Shown one piece after another: positions 61,426 to 64,000 of a stretch of 64,000 nucleotides of DNA; within the stretch, counting starts at the first letter, position 1, and every line of letters begins with the position of its first letter. The notes below the pieces were generated by a model, which saw only the letters and a program-made list of their open reading frames with translations, made no database searches and was not told the DNA's origin. The position numbers and the translations under genes were made by a program. The stretch lies in the NCBI GenBank assembly GCA_963575745.1, contig CAUYUJ010018316.1, positions 755,494 through 819,493 on the forward strand, in the 5' to 3' direction. Source of the DNA: Prorocentrum cordatum. Lineage: Eukaryota > Sar > Dinophyceae > Prorocentrales > Prorocentraceae.

Positions 61426-61735
61426 GGAGGAGGGGAAGAAAGGAGGAGGAGGAGGAGGAGGAGGAGGAGGAGGAGGAGGAGCAGGGGGAGCAGCAGGGGG
61501 GGAGGAGGAGGAGGAGGAGGAGGAGGCGGAGGAGGAGGAGGAGGAGGAGGAGGAAAAAGAAAAAAAAGAAGAGGAGGAGGGGGAGCTGGAGGAGAAGGAT
61601 GATGAGCACAAGGAGGGGGAGCAGCAGGAGGAGGAGAAGGAAGAAGGAGAGGAGGAGGAGGAGAAGGAGGAGGATAAGGAGGAGGAGGAGGAGGATGAGG
61701 AGGAGGAGGAAGAAGAGGACGAGGGGGTGGGGAGA
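61426..61735. repeat. (GGA)n polypurine tract
   Basis: GGA/GAA-rich for 300 bp; overlapping frames are artefacts. Confidence 0.95.
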
Positions 61736-61853
61736 AGGATCATGATGATGATATTGATGATGCGAATGATAATGATAATGATAATGATGATGATGATGAT
61801 GCTGATGATGATGCTGCTGCTGATGATGATGACGACGACGACTTGACTTGACT
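61736..61853. repeat. (ATG)n / (GAC)n trinucleotide tract at LINE 3' end
   Basis: ATGATGAT...GCTGATGATGACGACGAC. On the minus strand it directly follows the 3' untranslated part of the LINE at 62.0-64.0 kb, so it reads as GTC/ATC repeats at the element's tail. Confidence 0.85.
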
Positions 61854-64000
61854 CGGCCTTCAAGACGGTGGCTCCAGGGCCCTAGCCGTTCGGGTGACTT
61901 AAAACTCGAAGTTGGTGCCTGGAGGCACTGAGCCTCTACAAGGGGAAGTGAGAAAGAGCGGCAGACTTAAAGAGGGGCCCCCCAAATCGATCCAAGATTC
62001 AGCACTAGAAGGAACTCAGATCCGAGGACAGGAAAGCATAATGTTTGAAGCTCAAATAAATCCAGGAGCAATCGGAGGTGTGGGTTCTGGGTTTTTTAGA
62101 TGTTCCCTGTCCGTGTTGAACCTCACGACGCCAGTTACTCCAGTCAAACTCGGAGTCTTTCCAGCGTTCGGGGCCCAGTGCGACCTCGCGCCACTGCAGC
62201 CCGTAGTAATCGACGAATTGCTTCTCCCAGCGCCGGACATGGAAAGAGTAATGGTGCCCTTGGGAGCCGATGGAGTTCTCGAGGTGCTTGAGATAATGGT
62301 GACCCTTATACCCCAGAGCTTTATACACAATGCGGTCGGGTTCATAGACTTTCACACGGGCAACATGGCCCGCCCAACGGTGTCCGAGGGTCAAAACGTA
62401 CTGGTCCCAGGGCATGGTTTTGGCGTTCCTCATCAACTCGTGGATTTTGCGGTAAACGCGTCTCAGATAAGCTTCCATGGGTTCCTCATCTGGCTTGCGG
62501 ATGCCTAGCATATGACGAATCATGCGATACTGCACTGCACGGATATGGCTGTGATGAGCTCTTGTGAAATTCAAACTTACAAAGCAGAAAAAAAAAAAAG
62601 CGGCCTGACGAACAATCGTATCCAAGAGGCCGAGGCGCTTCAGGATGGGGCTTCGCTTATTGCAGAGGATCCCACGATGTGTACTGAAGACTGTCCAAGC
62701 TCTCGTGATGCCTCGGCTGACCGCCGAGGAGGCGCAGTTATCCATGGTGACCCACGCTCCAAGCTGACGAAAGCCCTCGGAACGATCGTGACGAGAAACG
62801 AGGCCTTCTTCCAAGCGCAGCGTCGCCGCCGAGTCCCTGGCGGTCGCGAGCCAGAAACAGTCGCTGAGCAAGACCGTGCAAGCAAAGCGCCGGCGTAAGA
62901 TACGGTGCCACTCCGTCCACATTGCTCTCAACATCTGAGCGGAGCTGGCAAGCAAGTAAAAATTGTCGGCGAACACCATGAGGGGTAATCGGGTGATCCC
63001 CAGGTCCTTTTGTATTTCTCCGGGGAGCTCAGCATAGCCAGGTCCTCGGGTTCCAGTGGGTATCCCCATCCGTTTTTCTCACGCAAAACTTCAAATTCGG
63101 TAATCGGATCGCCCAGGAAGAGATTGAAAAGCCTGGGGGCCTCTGGATCTCCCTGGAGCAGAGAGCGCGCGCGGGAAACCTGGCAAGTGGGTGCCACCCC
63201 AGGCAGCAGAAACTCTGACCGTCCACTACGTATTTCCCGTAGCCACGCCGCAGTGATGATTCTGGGGACCTGACGTTTCCGATGATTGCGGATGATATGG
63301 TGATGACGTACATGATCATAAGCTTTGTGTAAATCGCCCACCCCCAGGAACAAAGGTTCACGGAATTCCACGGCTCTTTCGATCAACAAGCGGGTGGTGG
63401 CTACGACCTTGTGCACCTGGTAGCTCTTGCGGAACGCAAACTGGAGCTTCGATAAGGGCATCTGGTCGAGCTCTATCAGCTCACTCAGGCACATGGAGTA
63501 CAGCTTTAGCAAGCAAGACAGCAGAGCGATCGGGCGGCAATCCTTGACCCTGCAAGCTCCATAGAATTTGGCTAACAGCGTGACCTGGTGTCTATTGAAT
63601 ATCGGGTCGAGTTGTTCACTGGGATGATTACGCAGACGGAGTACATAGAGTTCAGCTAGCAGGTCCAGGGTTTCGGTGCTAAGTTCTTTCAACATTTCCA
63701 TGACGATGCAGTCATCTCTGGAGCAGGTCTTTCCAGGCTTAAGGCGGGATAAACACTTCCTACTCAACTGGGCGCCCAGGCGCTTGGGCAACTCCTCCAA
63801 AGCCATGGGGCCCCAGCGTTTCCAAATCCATCTGGGAAGACTAGCATATGTCGGGTCCTTAAACAGAGTCTCATAAAACCGAGCCGCCTCTTCCCTCATC
63901 TCGTCCTCATCCGTCGTGATGTTCTCGTTTCCTCCTCCCACCTTCAGTGTTTTCACTTCATTCTGACCACGGCAACGATCTGCTTTACGATGCTGTACAA
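61854..64000 (-). mobile_element. LINE retrotransposon, 5'-truncated by the window edge
   Basis: Minus-strand element entering from the right edge. Coding region to 62005, then about 150 bp of 3' untranslated sequence, then a trinucleotide tract. Only one frame change was detected in about 1.95 kb, making it the best preserved element of the window. Upstream reading continues open to the window edge. 5' parts (endonuclease, ORF1) would lie beyond 64000. Confidence 0.75.
62005..64000 (-). pseudogene. LINE reverse transcriptase with C-terminal domain, one frameshift
   Basis: Frame 1 (window edge to about 63000): 'LKPGKTCSRDDCIVMEML' (fingers, region 0/1), 'CRPIALLSCLLKLYSMCLSE' (motif 2), 'LQFAFRKSYQ', 'VGDLHKAYDHV' (motif A, Asp at about 63335), 'LLQGDPEAPRLFNLFL' (motif B, about 63158-63112). 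A shift near 63000-63060 moves to frame 2 (63069-62005): 'PLMVFADNFYLLASS' (motif C as FADN, about 62980-62940), 'FRQLGAWVTMD', then the C-terminal helical domain with 'HMLGIRKPDEEPMEAYLRR' and 'GHRWAGHVARV'. The role is target-primed reverse transcription. Motif C has Asn in place of the second Asp; I have seen FADN in other dinoflagellate elements, so this may be lineage-typical and not a lesion. Confidence 0.8.

Overview
The window looks like nuclear DNA of a peridinin dinoflagellate. I infer this from the content, not from a species marker. The DNA is visibly GC-rich and dominated by satellites, microsatellites, small fold-back elements and decayed retroelements whose domain combinations match those I know from dinoflagellate genomes (Prorocentrum- or Symbiodinium-like). 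I see no rRNA, tRNA, snRNA, spliced-leader gene or CRISPR array, and no clearly intact host gene. Two single-copy open frames (about 45.5-46.5 kb and 54.0-55.2 kb, both minus) could belong to host genes or orphan exons.

Layout: 0-1.05 kb is an array of a 90-bp satellite, which recurs at 46.9-47.9 kb and, inverted, at 58.9-59.3 kb. 1.05-4.6 kb holds dispersed repeats, a duplicated block of about 0.5 kb, a degenerate 'CAAGATGGCC' domain and a CCT/GTC microsatellite. 4.9-11.8 kb carries plus-strand remains of a LINE-type element (endonuclease, post-RT, zinc finger, conserved C-terminal block) and unrecognised coding-like pieces, punctuated by a short hairpin module. 13.4-17.2 kb is repeats, including a small terminal-inverted-repeat (TIR) element. 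18.8-26.6 kb (minus) is a nearly complete but frameshifted non-LTR retrotransposon: zinc finger/ORF1, AP-endonuclease, RT, RNase H and two terminal zinc ribbons, invaded by a 64-bp hairpin repeat.

26.9-32.5 kb is mostly polypurine GGA arrays and minisatellites. 32.5-38.7 kb (minus) is the most interesting object: a DIRS/PAT/Ngaro-like tyrosine-recombinase retrotransposon carrying a DNA-methyltransferase-like domain. It is bounded by what read as split direct repeats (A1 - ORFs - B1 - A2 - B2) and sits in a TCGACGCTAG minisatellite. 39.0-40.7 kb is a microsatellite-flanked 100-N gap. 41.7-42.5 kb is a pentanucleotide array, and 42.8-49.1 kb contains hairpins, TIR elements, an unknown ORF and the second satellite array. 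50.0-52.1 kb is a minisatellite with a higher-order unit of about 860 bp, followed by a GC-rich repeat of about 330 bp. 54.0-55.2 kb (minus) encodes a WLDYCGT-motif protein. 55.6-61.1 kb holds further copies of several dispersed families and a 1.3-kb GTGTGC tract. 61.4-64.0 kb (minus) is a LINE with a single frameshift, ending in a trinucleotide tail and cut by the window edge.

How it works together: most sequence here is self-propagating or expanded by replication. The coding content is three retrotransposon lineages that supply RT, RNase H, endonuclease, recombinase and methyltransferase functions, plus non-autonomous fold-back families that would need enzymes supplied elsewhere. All identities quoted are by-eye estimates.
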